From NCBI GenBank assembly GCA_013287475.1, contig JABDDT010000031.1, positions 1-35,031 on the forward strand: a stretch of DNA of 35,031 nucleotides, in the 5' to 3' direction. The notes under the pieces were generated by a model. That model saw nothing but the letters and a program-made list of their open reading frames with translations, did not search any database and was not told where the DNA came from. The translations under genes and the position numbers were made by a program. Of this stretch, positions 16,309 through 23,742 are shown one piece after another; within the stretch, counting starts at the first letter, position 1, and the number at the start of each line of letters is the position of its first letter. Source of the stretch: Bacteroidota bacterium. GTDB lineage: Bacteria > Bacteroidota > Bacteroidia > Chitinophagales > Chitinophagaceae.

Positions 16309-17442
16309 TTAGTTTTTTTGCTCAAGCATGCTTTCGCGGATAAAGGTAACCAATTTTGATTCCTTTATCTTTTCGTTTTTATCATTCCCATCGGTTGCCC
16401 AAGAAATGGAATGACGTGGCCTGGAATAATACGCAATTGCAATGAAGGTGAAGAAAAGTGCAATAACAGATAAAATTAAAATGGTGCAACCCAGCGATCT
16501 CGCCAAATAAACAAATACAACCATACTGGCATTCACAGCCACCAATAAAAGAGTGATCGTTCGGTGCGACATACCGCGATCCAATAACAGATGGTGAATA
16601 TGATTTCTATCCGGACTAAATGGCGACCGTCGTTTAAAAATGCGGATTGCAAATACGCGGAGCGTATCCAGTAATGGGATCATAAGAATGGTAAATCCAA
16701 TGGCAGGAGATGAAATAATCGGATTCACTGATTCCGGACCAGTTCCGGGATCGATGAATTTCAATACTAAAATCGCATTCACCACACCAATGAGCAGTGA
16801 TCCCGTATCGCCCATGAATATTTTTGCAGGTTGAAAATTAAAAATCAAAAATGCCAGCAGGGTGCCACAAAGAGAAAATGCAAGCACATAGTAAGGTTCC
16901 ATACCCGCAGTCATAAAGTAAATTCCGAAAAGTGCCGCGGACATCAATCCCAGCGTACCCGCCAATCCGTCAACTCCATCAATCAGATTAAATGAATTAA
17001 TGATAACGATAACTGAAAAATAGGAAATCAACAGACTGAACATCTCAGGCAGTTCGTGAATCCCAAAAAAACCATGCATGCTCCGAATCTGTATCCTGCC
17101 ATAATATATAATAAGGAAGGCTGCTAATACCTGGCCTATGAATTTTTTTATCGGAGATAAAACAAGGATGTCATCTTTCAATCCTAAAAAGAAAATGACC
17201 AGACTCGCCGCTATAAAATATTGGAATTCGGAAGCGTCCTTAAAATTAATGGTAAGTAAACAGCCAAAAATAAAACCGGCAAAAATACCAATTCCACCTA
17301 AAGGAGTGATGGCCACCTGATGAATTTTGCGGGCATCCGGCATATCAAATAGCTTTTTCATCTCGGCTACATTAATAATTACGGGAATTGCAAGAAAAGT
17401 AATGGTAAAAGAAATAGAGATGCAAAGTAATACGTCAAACAT
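16309..17442 (-). CDS. Undecaprenyl-phosphate N-acetylhexosamine-1-phosphate transferase (WecA/TagO/MraY superfamily)
   Basis: 377-residue polytopic membrane protein with about 10-11 hydrophobic segments. It should attach a sugar-1-phosphate to the undecaprenyl-phosphate carrier on the cytoplasmic face, the first step in O-antigen or other surface polysaccharide synthesis. Visible motifs in order: KIHQVAITPLGGIGI, the catalytic DD in GLKDDILVL, NLIDGVDGLAGTLG, FMGDTGSLLIG, and the cytoplasmic RNHIHHLLLDRGMSH. The HIHH loop and lack of MraY-type motifs point to WecA/TagO rather than MraY. No other polysaccharide gene is adjacent, so the end product is open. It is divergent from the transketolase gene. 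Confidence 0.9.
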   Translation of the reverse strand: MFDVLLCISISFTITFLAIPVIINVAEMKKLFDMPDARKIHQVAITPLGGIGIFAGFIFGCLLTINFKDASEFQYFIAASLVIFFLGLKDDILVLSPIKKFIGQVLAAFLIIYYGRIQIRSMHGFFGIHELPEMFSLLISYFSVIVIINSFNLIDGVDGLAGTLGLMSAALFGIYFMTAGMEPYYVLAFSLCGTLLAFLIFNFQPAKIFMGDTGSLLIGVVNAILVLKFIDPGTGPESVNPIISSPAIGFTILMIPLLDTLRVFAIRIFKRRSPFSPDRNHIHHLLLDRGMSHRTITLLLVAVNASMVVFVYLARSLGCTILILSVIALFFTFIAIAYYSRPRHSISWATDGNDKNEKIKESKLVTFIRESMLEQKN

Positions 17443-17633
17443 GTACCTCGGTTTACATTAATTAATTTCAGTCATTGCCAAAATCGAGCCTTAACTCTTA
17501 TGCGTACGTTCAGGTTAGAGTATTGAGATTCAAGATCTTCGGACCAGCAATGTTATAATGTCACTGAGCGCATGAACAAGCAAGTTAGAACAAAAGTTTA
17601 ATATGTTCCCGGGCACAGGTAAATAAATTCCTT

Positions 17634-17641
17634 TAGATTTG
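17634..17641 (+). promoter_or_regulatory. Possible -7 box (TAGATTTG) for the transketolase half-gene
   Basis: Matches the Bacteroidota TAnnTTTG consensus and lies 25 bases upstream of the ATG at 17667. No clear TTG -33 box is seen at the expected distance, so this is tentative. Confidence 0.35.
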
Positions 17642-17666
17642 CGCACTTCAAAATATATCATATTAT

Positions 17667-18500
17667 ATGGCTGATTTAAAGGCTATTGCTTCACAAATCC
17701 GGCGCGATATTCTCAGAATGGTTCATGGTGCATCTAGTGGACATCCCGGAGGATCTCTTGGTTGCACGGAATTTTTTACTGCTCTTTATTTTGAGACCAT
17801 GAATCATAACCCTAAATTTTCGATGGATGGCAAAAATGAAGACATTTTCTTCCTAAGCAATGGCCATATATCACCTGTTTTTTATTCAACCCTTGCCAGG
17901 TCAGGCTATTTTGATGTTAAAGAACTTGCTACTTTCAGAAAACTGAATTCACGCTTACAGGGACATCCTACCACTCATGAGCACCTCCCTGGTGTTCGAA
18001 TAGCGAGTGGCTCTCTCGGCCAGGGTATGAGTGCAGCCATTGGTGCTGCCCTAAGCAAAAAACTCAATAAAGATTCAAATATTGTATTTTCTCTGCATGG
18101 AGACGGTGAACTGGACGAAGGCCAGATCTGGGAGGCCCTTTTGTTTGCTGCTCATCACAAGGTGGATAACCTGATTTCCACCGTTGACTGGAACCATCAG
18201 CAGATTGACGGTACTACGGATAAAGTAATGAGTCTTGGGAACATAAGACAGAAATTTGACGCTTTTGGCTGGAAAACGCTGGAAACCAATGGAAATAATA
18301 TAGATGAAATCGTTTCTACCCTAAAAGAAGCCAAATCCCTTACCGGTAAAGGCCAGCCTGTAGCCATTCTTATGCATACTGTAATGGGCAAAGGAGTTGA
18401 TTTTATGGAGAATGACCATGGGTGGCATGGAAGTGCTCCCAACGACGAACAACTAGCAAAAGCCCTGGTGCAATTGCCCGAGACTTTGGGAGATTATTGA
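17667..18500 (+). CDS. Transketolase, N-terminal (thiamine-diphosphate-binding) subunit
   Basis: Carries the PP domain of a split transketolase, which moves two-carbon units between sugar phosphates in the pentose phosphate pathway. The 277-residue protein has GASSGHPGGSLGCTEFF at about 24-40, HEHLPGVRIASGSLGQGMS near 110, and the thiamine-diphosphate motif GDGELDEGQ...DWNHQQIDG at about 144-177. It stops where the pyrimidine/C-terminal domains would begin in a full-length enzyme. Normally the C-terminal half-gene follows at once. Here a perfect inverted repeat and then a convergent permease gene follow, so the partner must be elsewhere. The start fits the family and a short leader. Confidence 0.93.
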   Translation: MADLKAIASQIRRDILRMVHGASSGHPGGSLGCTEFFTALYFETMNHNPKFSMDGKNEDIFFLSNGHISPVFYSTLARSGYFDVKELATFRKLNSRLQGHPTTHEHLPGVRIASGSLGQGMSAAIGAALSKKLNKDSNIVFSLHGDGELDEGQIWEALLFAAHHKVDNLISTVDWNHQQIDGTTDKVMSLGNIRQKFDAFGWKTLETNGNNIDEIVSTLKEAKSLTGKGQPVAILMHTVMGKGVDFMENDHGWHGSAPNDEQLAKALVQLPETLGDY

Positions 18501-18587
18501 AGTATAAGAGTATAGGAGTATAAGAGTATAGGAGTGTGGCATTCGAATCCACTCATATACTCTTATACTCCTATACTCTTATACTTT
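18501..18587. repeat. Perfect 29-bp inverted repeat of 8-bp words between transketolase and permease genes
   Basis: 18501-18529 and 18557-18585 are exact reverse complements, separated by 27 bases. Each arm is two copies of a 16-bp unit made of the words AGTATAAG and AGTATAGG. The left arm begins at the base after the transketolase stop codon (TGA 18498-18500); the right arm ends 7 bases before the convergent permease stop. RNA from either strand would form a long hairpin, so it may act as a bidirectional transcription stop or 3' stabiliser. Confidence 0.85.
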
Positions 18588-18592
18588 CCTAC

Positions 18593-19807
18593 CTAGGTTT
18601 TTAGCTCAAACGGCTGCAACGCCGCCTTCCTGGCAGGAAGCCAGGAGGCTATAAGAACCACAATCAGGATGGTTCCTCCGACAAGTAAAAAATCTCCCGG
18701 TATCAATTTTACTGGATAATAATCTATAAGAAAATTACCCTGCAGGGGTACAATTTTTAAATTTACCTGCATCCAGCATAGTAGAATGGCAAGCAGGAAA
18801 CCAAATCCTCCACCCAGAACACCCAGCAGAATTCCCTCATTTAAAAAAATCTTCTGTATAAAAAGGTTATCTGCTCCCATGGCTTTTAAAACCTGGATAT
18901 CTTTCTTTTTTTCAAGTACGAGCATGGTTAATGCACCTACTATATTAAAAGCAGCGACTATCAGGATAAGCGTCAGGATAATATAAATCACCCATTTTTC
19001 CATTTTCATGGTACTGAATAATGTTTGATTTTGTTCATCCAGAGTCTGTACTACGAATCCGGCTCCAAATAGTGTCTGAAGTTTTGATCTTAATTCCCTG
19101 GTAACTATCCGGTTCCTTGTAGCAATTTCAATCGCACCGTATTGGTTCGAATCCAGACCCAGCATTCGTTGCATAAATCCAAGATTGGTAATTACGTAAT
19201 GGTTATCAAAGTCCTCCTGGATTCTGAACGTGCCGGACGAGACGATAGCTTCAGATCGCACTGATGATTCGGGGTCTGATTCATTAATACTCCCGTTGCG
19301 AAATAAATAAACTGTCATAGGCGTAATCGCACGGTCCGATTCAATATCTAAAGCATATTCGATCCCTGATCCCAGAATGGCTTGCGGATGATCTTCTGTA
19401 CCCAGCTGATAATCTCCTTTAAAAATATTTTTAGACAGGCCGTTTATATTTTTATAATTTTCATCAACCCCTTTTAACATCACAGGTTGCATACTATTAT
19501 ATCTCAACAAGGCCTGATCTTCTATCGTTAATGAGTAACCGATAACACCATCAATCTTTTTCAATTTGAGGAGATTGGTGTACGGAACGTGGAAAAATTT
19601 TCCCGTAGCCGGTGAAATTTTTATATCCGTGTAGAAAGAGGAATATAGCGACCTGACCAATTGCTCCAAGCCATTGAATACACTGAGCACTACGATCAGA
19701 GAAGCAGTTCCCAGAATAATCGCACTTACACTAACCCATGAAATGATGTTAATGGCATTCGTTGATTTTTTCGCTTTAAAATAACGCCAGGCAAAAAGGA
19801 ACTTCAA
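18593..19807 (-). CDS. LolC/LolE-like ABC transporter permease (FtsX domain)
   Basis: 404-residue inner-membrane permease. It has one N-terminal TM (about 20-45, IISWVSVSAIILGTASLIVV), a periplasmic MacB/LolC-like domain of about 220 residues, then three TMs of the FtsX domain (about 270-300, 320-345, 370-395). The cytoplasmic loop is ALTMLVLEKKKDIQVLKAMGA, the typical coupling site for the ATPase. By family it would extract lipoproteins toward the outer membrane; the ATP-binding partner (LolD) is not adjacent. It follows rbfA on the same strand at 15 bases, a pairing I believe is common in Bacteroidota. Confidence 0.88.
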   Translation of the reverse strand: MKFLFAWRYFKAKKSTNAINIISWVSVSAIILGTASLIVVLSVFNGLEQLVRSLYSSFYTDIKISPATGKFFHVPYTNLLKLKKIDGVIGYSLTIEDQALLRYNSMQPVMLKGVDENYKNINGLSKNIFKGDYQLGTEDHPQAILGSGIEYALDIESDRAITPMTVYLFRNGSINESDPESSVRSEAIVSSGTFRIQEDFDNHYVITNLGFMQRMLGLDSNQYGAIEIATRNRIVTRELRSKLQTLFGAGFVVQTLDEQNQTLFSTMKMEKWVIYIILTLILIVAAFNIVGALTMLVLEKKKDIQVLKAMGADNLFIQKIFLNEGILLGVLGGGFGFLLAILLCWMQVNLKIVPLQGNFLIDYYPVKLIPGDFLLVGGTILIVVLIASWLPARKAALQPFELKT

Positions 19808-19822
19808 TGCAGTTGAATTAAT

Positions 19823-20200
19823 TCAGGACTCGTTTCCGGTATTGGGTTTACTTTCATGTATCTCGCGAAAAAGATTTTCCATTTTATCCACATAATCCAA
19901 TGAATCGTCAATATAAAAGGAAAGCTGGGGCATACTCCTTAATTGATTCCGAATAGAACTGACCAGGTCCCGTTTTATTTCCCATGCTCTGTCCTCAATC
20001 AGCTTCAAAGCATCTTTTGGATTTGCCACCTGGTAAAAACTCAGATAAATACGTGCTTCGTAAAGATCGGGTGTAATTTTAACTGATGAAATGGAAACCA
20101 TCCCGCCATGGATCATGTTCAGTCCCAGTTTCTGGAATATTTTGTTAAGCTCTTCCAATAGCAAAGCACTAACCTGTTTTTGCCTTTTACCTTCTTTCAT
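19823..20200 (-). CDS. rbfA: 30S ribosome-binding factor A
   Basis: Small KH-fold protein that binds the 30S subunit during late 16S rRNA maturation and cold adaptation. The 125-residue protein begins MKEGKRQKQVSALLLEELNKI, the usual helix, then VSISSVKITPDLYEARIYLSF and LRSMPQLSFYIDDSLDY, where L-x-FxxDDSLxY is the family hallmark. Length is normal. It is upstream of and probably co-transcribed with the LolC/E-like permease, and divergent from the ABC exporter gene with 52 bases between. Confidence 0.94.
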   Translation of the reverse strand: MKEGKRQKQVSALLLEELNKIFQKLGLNMIHGGMVSISSVKITPDLYEARIYLSFYQVANPKDALKLIEDRAWEIKRDLVSSIRNQLRSMPQLSFYIDDSLDYVDKMENLFREIHESKPNTGNES

Positions 20201-20252
20201 ATCATTACAGATTTCAATGTAAATTTACGGGTTTACGCCCCATCCAGAAATA

Positions 20253-22073
20253 ATGAAAAGATTTGCAACGGTTCTAAGATATCTGAAAGATCAAAAAAGA
20301 TATGTATTCCTCTATTTCCTGGTTAATCTGTTATCTGTATTATTCTCCCTTGTTTCCCTCACCATGCTGGTGCCATTTCTTCAGCTCCTGTTTGGCAAGG
20401 AGAAGATGGTGGAGCAAATGCCGCATATCACATTCTCGGCATCGAGTGTGCTCGAATATATAAAGTACGTTCTCGGAATCTTAATTCGTGAACACGGACC
20501 AGTTTATGCTTTAGGAGCCATCTGTATAATTATAATCGTATCCATTTTTTTAAAGAATTTTTTTCTCTATCTCTCCTATAGAATTATGGGTCCTATGCGT
20601 AATCGCGTGCTGACACGTTTACGGGCGGACCTATACGCGAAAATTCTGGACCTGCCTCTCGGATTTTTTACCGAACAGCGTAAAGGAGATCTGATCAGTC
20701 GTATGAGCAATGATATCAACGACATCGAATGGAGCGTTATCAGTACACTTGAAGGGATATTCAGAGAACCTCTTACGATTCTTGTTATACTGGCAACTCT
20801 CGTTTTTCTTAGTCCGCCCCTTTCTATTTTCTTATTTGTTCTGCTGCCATTAACCGGTTTCATTATCGGACGTGTAAGCCGTTCACTGAGAAAACAATCC
20901 AGTATTGCCCAGGAACAACTGGGTACGCTGATGTCTATCCTTGACGAAACACTGGGCGGACTTCGTGTAATCAAGGCGTTCAACGCAGAAAAACTGCTGA
21001 AATCTAAATTCTTTAAAACCAATAATTACCTGAATCATGTAAGGAATAAAATTATTTTCCGAAGAGATATGGCATCGCCCATGTCAGAATTGCTGGGAGT
21101 GATTGTACTATGCTGTATACTTTTTTTCGGGGGACAGATGATTCTCAGTCATAAGTTCGCACTGCAGGCTGAAGGATTTATAGCATATATCGCCATCTTT
21201 ACCCAGATTATCAATCCTGCCAAGTCTTTGTCCACTGCATTTTACAATGCTCAAAGAGGAACAGCGGCTATCAGGCGAATTGAAGAAATTTTACATGCGG
21301 ATATTGTCATCAGAGAACCTGAAAATCCACTTCCCATCAATTCCTTCAATAGTTCGATTGAATACAGGAATGTAGGATTTGCCTACGAAGGAGTAAACGT
21401 TCTGCACAATATTGATCTGAAAATAAATAAAGGAAAAACAATCGCGCTGGTTGGTTCATCCGGCGCTGGTAAATCGACCCTTGCCGATCTTATACCTCGT
21501 TTTCATGATGTACCCAGCGGTGAATTAATGGTCGATGGCATCAACATTAAAAACTATTCCCTGCATGCTCTGCGTAGTCTGATGAGTATTGTAACACAGG
21601 AACCTGTTTTATTCAATGATACCATTGCTGCCAATATCGCACTCGGAACCCCGGATGCCTCAGTGAACGAAATTGAACAGGCTGCCCGAGTAGCCAATGC
21701 ACATCAGTTTATAAGTCAAAAGGAAAACGGATATCAAACCAATATCGGTGACCGGGGATCTAAACTCAGCGGCGGTGAAAGACAAAGGATTACCATCGCA
21801 CGAGCCGTATTGAAAAACCCACCCATTCTTATTTTGGATGAAGCTACTTCATCCCTGGATACTGAAAGTGAACGTCTGGTTCAGGACGCCATCAATAATA
21901 TGATGCAAAACAGAACCTGTGTGGTAATTGCCCACCGACTCAGCACCATCAGGCATGCAGATGAAATTATCGTTCTACAAAAGGGAGCCATCGTAGAAAG
22001 AGGTACCCACGAAGAACTGGTTTCACAGAATGGTTTCTATAAGAAGTTGGTCGATATGCAGGAAATCAAATAA
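20253..22073 (+). CDS. MsbA-like ABC exporter (fused permease and ATPase)
   Basis: 606-residue half-transporter that works as a homodimer. The N-terminal part has six hydrophobic segments (residues about 15-330), with the coupling helices around RKGDLISRMSNDINDIEW. The ATPase domain has Walker A GSSGAGKST near residue 400, the signature LSGGERQR near 505, Walker B ILILDEATSSLD near 525, and the switch His in AHRLST. This is the lipid/lipid A exporter (MsbA-like) group, but multidrug exporters look the same, so the substrate is a guess. It is a single-gene transcription unit between rbfA (divergent) and a DMT gene (convergent). Confidence 0.88.
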   Translation: MKRFATVLRYLKDQKRYVFLYFLVNLLSVLFSLVSLTMLVPFLQLLFGKEKMVEQMPHITFSASSVLEYIKYVLGILIREHGPVYALGAICIIIIVSIFLKNFFLYLSYRIMGPMRNRVLTRLRADLYAKILDLPLGFFTEQRKGDLISRMSNDINDIEWSVISTLEGIFREPLTILVILATLVFLSPPLSIFLFVLLPLTGFIIGRVSRSLRKQSSIAQEQLGTLMSILDETLGGLRVIKAFNAEKLLKSKFFKTNNYLNHVRNKIIFRRDMASPMSELLGVIVLCCILFFGGQMILSHKFALQAEGFIAYIAIFTQIINPAKSLSTAFYNAQRGTAAIRRIEEILHADIVIREPENPLPINSFNSSIEYRNVGFAYEGVNVLHNIDLKINKGKTIALVGSSGAGKSTLADLIPRFHDVPSGELMVDGINIKNYSLHALRSLMSIVTQEPVLFNDTIAANIALGTPDASVNEIEQAARVANAHQFISQKENGYQTNIGDRGSKLSGGERQRITIARAVLKNPPILILDEATSSLDTESERLVQDAINNMMQNRTCVVIAHRLSTIRHADEIIVLQKGAIVERGTHEELVSQNGFYKKLVDMQEIK

Positions 22074-22108
22074 CGCTTAAAGCTTAACGCCTAAAGCTCA
22101 ACGCTTTT
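22074..22108. repeat. Heptad-word array directly after the ABC exporter stop codon
   Basis: The words CGCTTAA, AGCTTAA, CGCCTAA, AGCTCAA, CGCTTTT follow each other in a strict 7-bp register, beginning at the base after the TAA (22071-22073). This is the GCYTAAA family seen in the arg operon gaps. Confidence 0.7.
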
Positions 22109-22134
22109 CTTAATTTGCATTCTTCGAATTAAAT

Positions 22135-22197
22135 ACCATCAACCATCAACCATCAACCATCATCGGTCATCGGTCATCGGTCATCGGTCAACCATCA
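22135..22197. repeat. Nine perfect 7-bp tandem units in two blocks (ACCATCA and TCGGTCA)
   Basis: Four copies of ACCATCA, four copies of TCGGTCA, then one more ACCATCA, all in the same 7-bp register with no interruption. The array ends about two bases before the stop codon of the convergent DMT gene (22199). The two words differ at four positions but switch cleanly, as expected from block duplication by slippage. Confidence 0.9.
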
Positions 22198-22198
22198 T

Positions 22199-22645
22199 CT
22201 AATACTTCCTGATAAGTATTACTCCAACAATAAGTAAAGCGGATCCAATGATTTTACCTGGAGAAATTTCCCTGACGGCAACACCCAGCCAGCCAAACTG
22301 ATCAAATAGAATTGCTGCAAACATTTGACCGGCCAGTACAAGGCTAAAAGATAAAACTACTCCAAGCCTTGGGAGCAGTATCACGATGCCAGCAACAAAA
22401 AATGTTCCGAGTAAACCACCTGTCCAAATCCACCAGGGAGATTGAGAAGAAACGAAACGGAATTGAAACTGTCCTGCGATTATTAAATAAATCATCAAGG
22501 CAATCGTGCCAACTGCAAAAGAAACGAAAGCAGCCATCACCGGGTTTCCTGCTGTTTTAGCCAGTCTGGAATTAATTGCCGCCTGCATTGGAAGTACTGC
22601 ACCTAATGCCAGCGCCATCACAATAAATAATAAGCGGGATTGCAT
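22199..22645 (-). CDS. DMT-superfamily transporter, YdcZ (DUF606) family
   Basis: 148-residue integral membrane protein with five hydrophobic segments (about 4-24, 33-57, 70-90, 96-112, 125-145). The stretches LGAVLPMQAAINSRLAK, NPVMAAFVSFAVGTIAL, and PWWIWTGGLLGTFFV then GQMFAAILFDQFGW are typical of the YdcZ family, half-size relatives of the EamA drug/metabolite transporters that act as dimers. The substrate is unknown. Its stop lies at the edge of a tandem heptamer array; the DksA-like gene is 133 bases upstream on the same strand. Confidence 0.85.
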   Translation of the reverse strand: MQSRLLFIVMALALGAVLPMQAAINSRLAKTAGNPVMAAFVSFAVGTIALMIYLIIAGQFQFRFVSSQSPWWIWTGGLLGTFFVAGIVILLPRLGVVLSFSLVLAGQMFAAILFDQFGWLGVAVREISPGKIIGSALLIVGVILIRKY

Positions 22646-22724
22646 CCTAAGATTTATTGAATATAGAATACCTGTGAATCAATAATCGTATGAACGATTA
22701 CAGATTACACATTCAATGAAAAGT

Positions 22725-22777
22725 TTTAGGCTTTCGGCTTTGAGCTTTAGGCCCGCCTGCCGACAGGCAGGCTTTAA
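22725..22777. repeat. Heptad-word array plus GC-rich hairpin downstream of the DksA-like gene
   Basis: Four 7-bp words in register (TTTAGGC, TTTCGGC, TTTGAGC, TTTAGGC; 22725-22752) are followed by GCCTGCC (22755-22761), a GACA loop and GGCAGGC (22766-22772), a 7-bp perfect stem. On the - strand the hairpin comes within 10 bases of the DksA-like stop codon. It may act as that gene's 3' structure, although no T-run follows. Confidence 0.65.
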
Positions 22778-22778
22778 A

Positions 22779-23738
22779 CTATTTATTCATTGTTTGTTTA
22801 GCTTCGATACTTAGTGTAGCATGTGGAACTGCTTTCAGCCTTGCTTTGTCAATAAGCTTTCCTGTAACCCGGCAGATTCCATAAGTTTTGTTTTCAATCC
22901 GCATCATAGCTTTTTCGAGATGATCGATAAATGTAATCTGGCGGCTCGCCATTTGGCTGAGCTGCTCACGCTCCATACTCATGCTTCCGTCTTCCATTGT
23001 CATATAACGGTTATCTGTTTCATCTCCACCCATTTCATCTCGTCTTGTAATCAGGCCCTGGAGGTAAGCCAGTTCTTTCTTGGCAGAATCCAATTTTTTG
23101 GTAATCAGATCCCTGAATTCTAATAACTCTGCATCACTATATCTCATGGTGGGTCCGGTTTGATCCTGATGATGTATATCTAATACTGATTTCGTAAACT
23201 CGGGTTCGTATTTGCGAACCGTTTTCGTTTTAATTTCGGGAATAACTACTTTAACGGCTTTCATAGGTGGAGCAACCGGTTTCTTAACCTCAGGTTTCAC
23301 TGTAACAGGGCTGGTGTTTTTCACTTGCTGTTTAAAAACCGGTTTTTTATCTTCAGCTTTATTTACGGGTTTAATATTTACCTGTGGAACTGGTTTGACG
23401 GCAACTGGCGGATGAGCAACCGGTGCCGGGTGAGCTGGTTTTACAGGGTGTGAGGTTGAAGCGGACTTTTTAGTCACGGAAATGGTGGAAGCTGGTTTTT
23501 TGGCAACTGAAATAGGGTTGGCCGTTTTTTTTGCCTGTACTGCTGATTTTGAATGAGATGCTTTGCTTACTGACGCTGCGGGTTTCTTTACCACTGGAGT
23601 ATTTTTTTTTGGATTGTCCCTTTTATGAGGTTTTTCCGGCGCATGCTTTTTAGTAACAACATTTTTAGCCGCTGGTTTGGCGGTCTTTTTTTGTTGTACT
23701 TTTTTAGCGATTTTAACCGGTTTTTTCTTGGTTGCCAT
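22779..23738 (-). CDS. DksA/TraR-like protein with a long histone-H1-like Lys/Pro/Ala tail
   Basis: I start it at the ATG at 23738 (MATKKKPVKIAKK), 4 bases after the ileS stop; an upstream TTG (23762) would overlap ileS. Of 319 residues, roughly the first 195 are low complexity, rich in Lys, Pro, Ala, Val and Thr (for example AKKPASTISVTKKSAST), like eukaryotic H1 or bacterial Hc1-type DNA-binding tails. The last 120 residues form a DksA/TraR domain: a coiled-coil hairpin (LLEFRDLITKKLDSAKKELAYLQ) and a finger region with YGICRVTGKLI and AVPHATLSIEAK. The protein has one Cys in total, so the C4 zinc finger is lost. It probably binds RNA polymerase or DNA; no function is proven. It is cotranscribed with ileS. 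Confidence 0.85.
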   Translation of the reverse strand: MATKKKPVKIAKKVQQKKTAKPAAKNVVTKKHAPEKPHKRDNPKKNTPVVKKPAASVSKASHSKSAVQAKKTANPISVAKKPASTISVTKKSASTSHPVKPAHPAPVAHPPVAVKPVPQVNIKPVNKAEDKKPVFKQQVKNTSPVTVKPEVKKPVAPPMKAVKVVIPEIKTKTVRKYEPEFTKSVLDIHHQDQTGPTMRYSDAELLEFRDLITKKLDSAKKELAYLQGLITRRDEMGGDETDNRYMTMEDGSMSMEREQLSQMASRQITFIDHLEKAMMRIENKTYGICRVTGKLIDKARLKAVPHATLSIEAKQTMNK

Positions 23739-23742
23739 ATGG

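Noticed and set aside
22135-22197. CRISPR-like array
   Set aside because: Units are 7 bp with no spacers and there is no cas gene; it is a simple tandem repeat.
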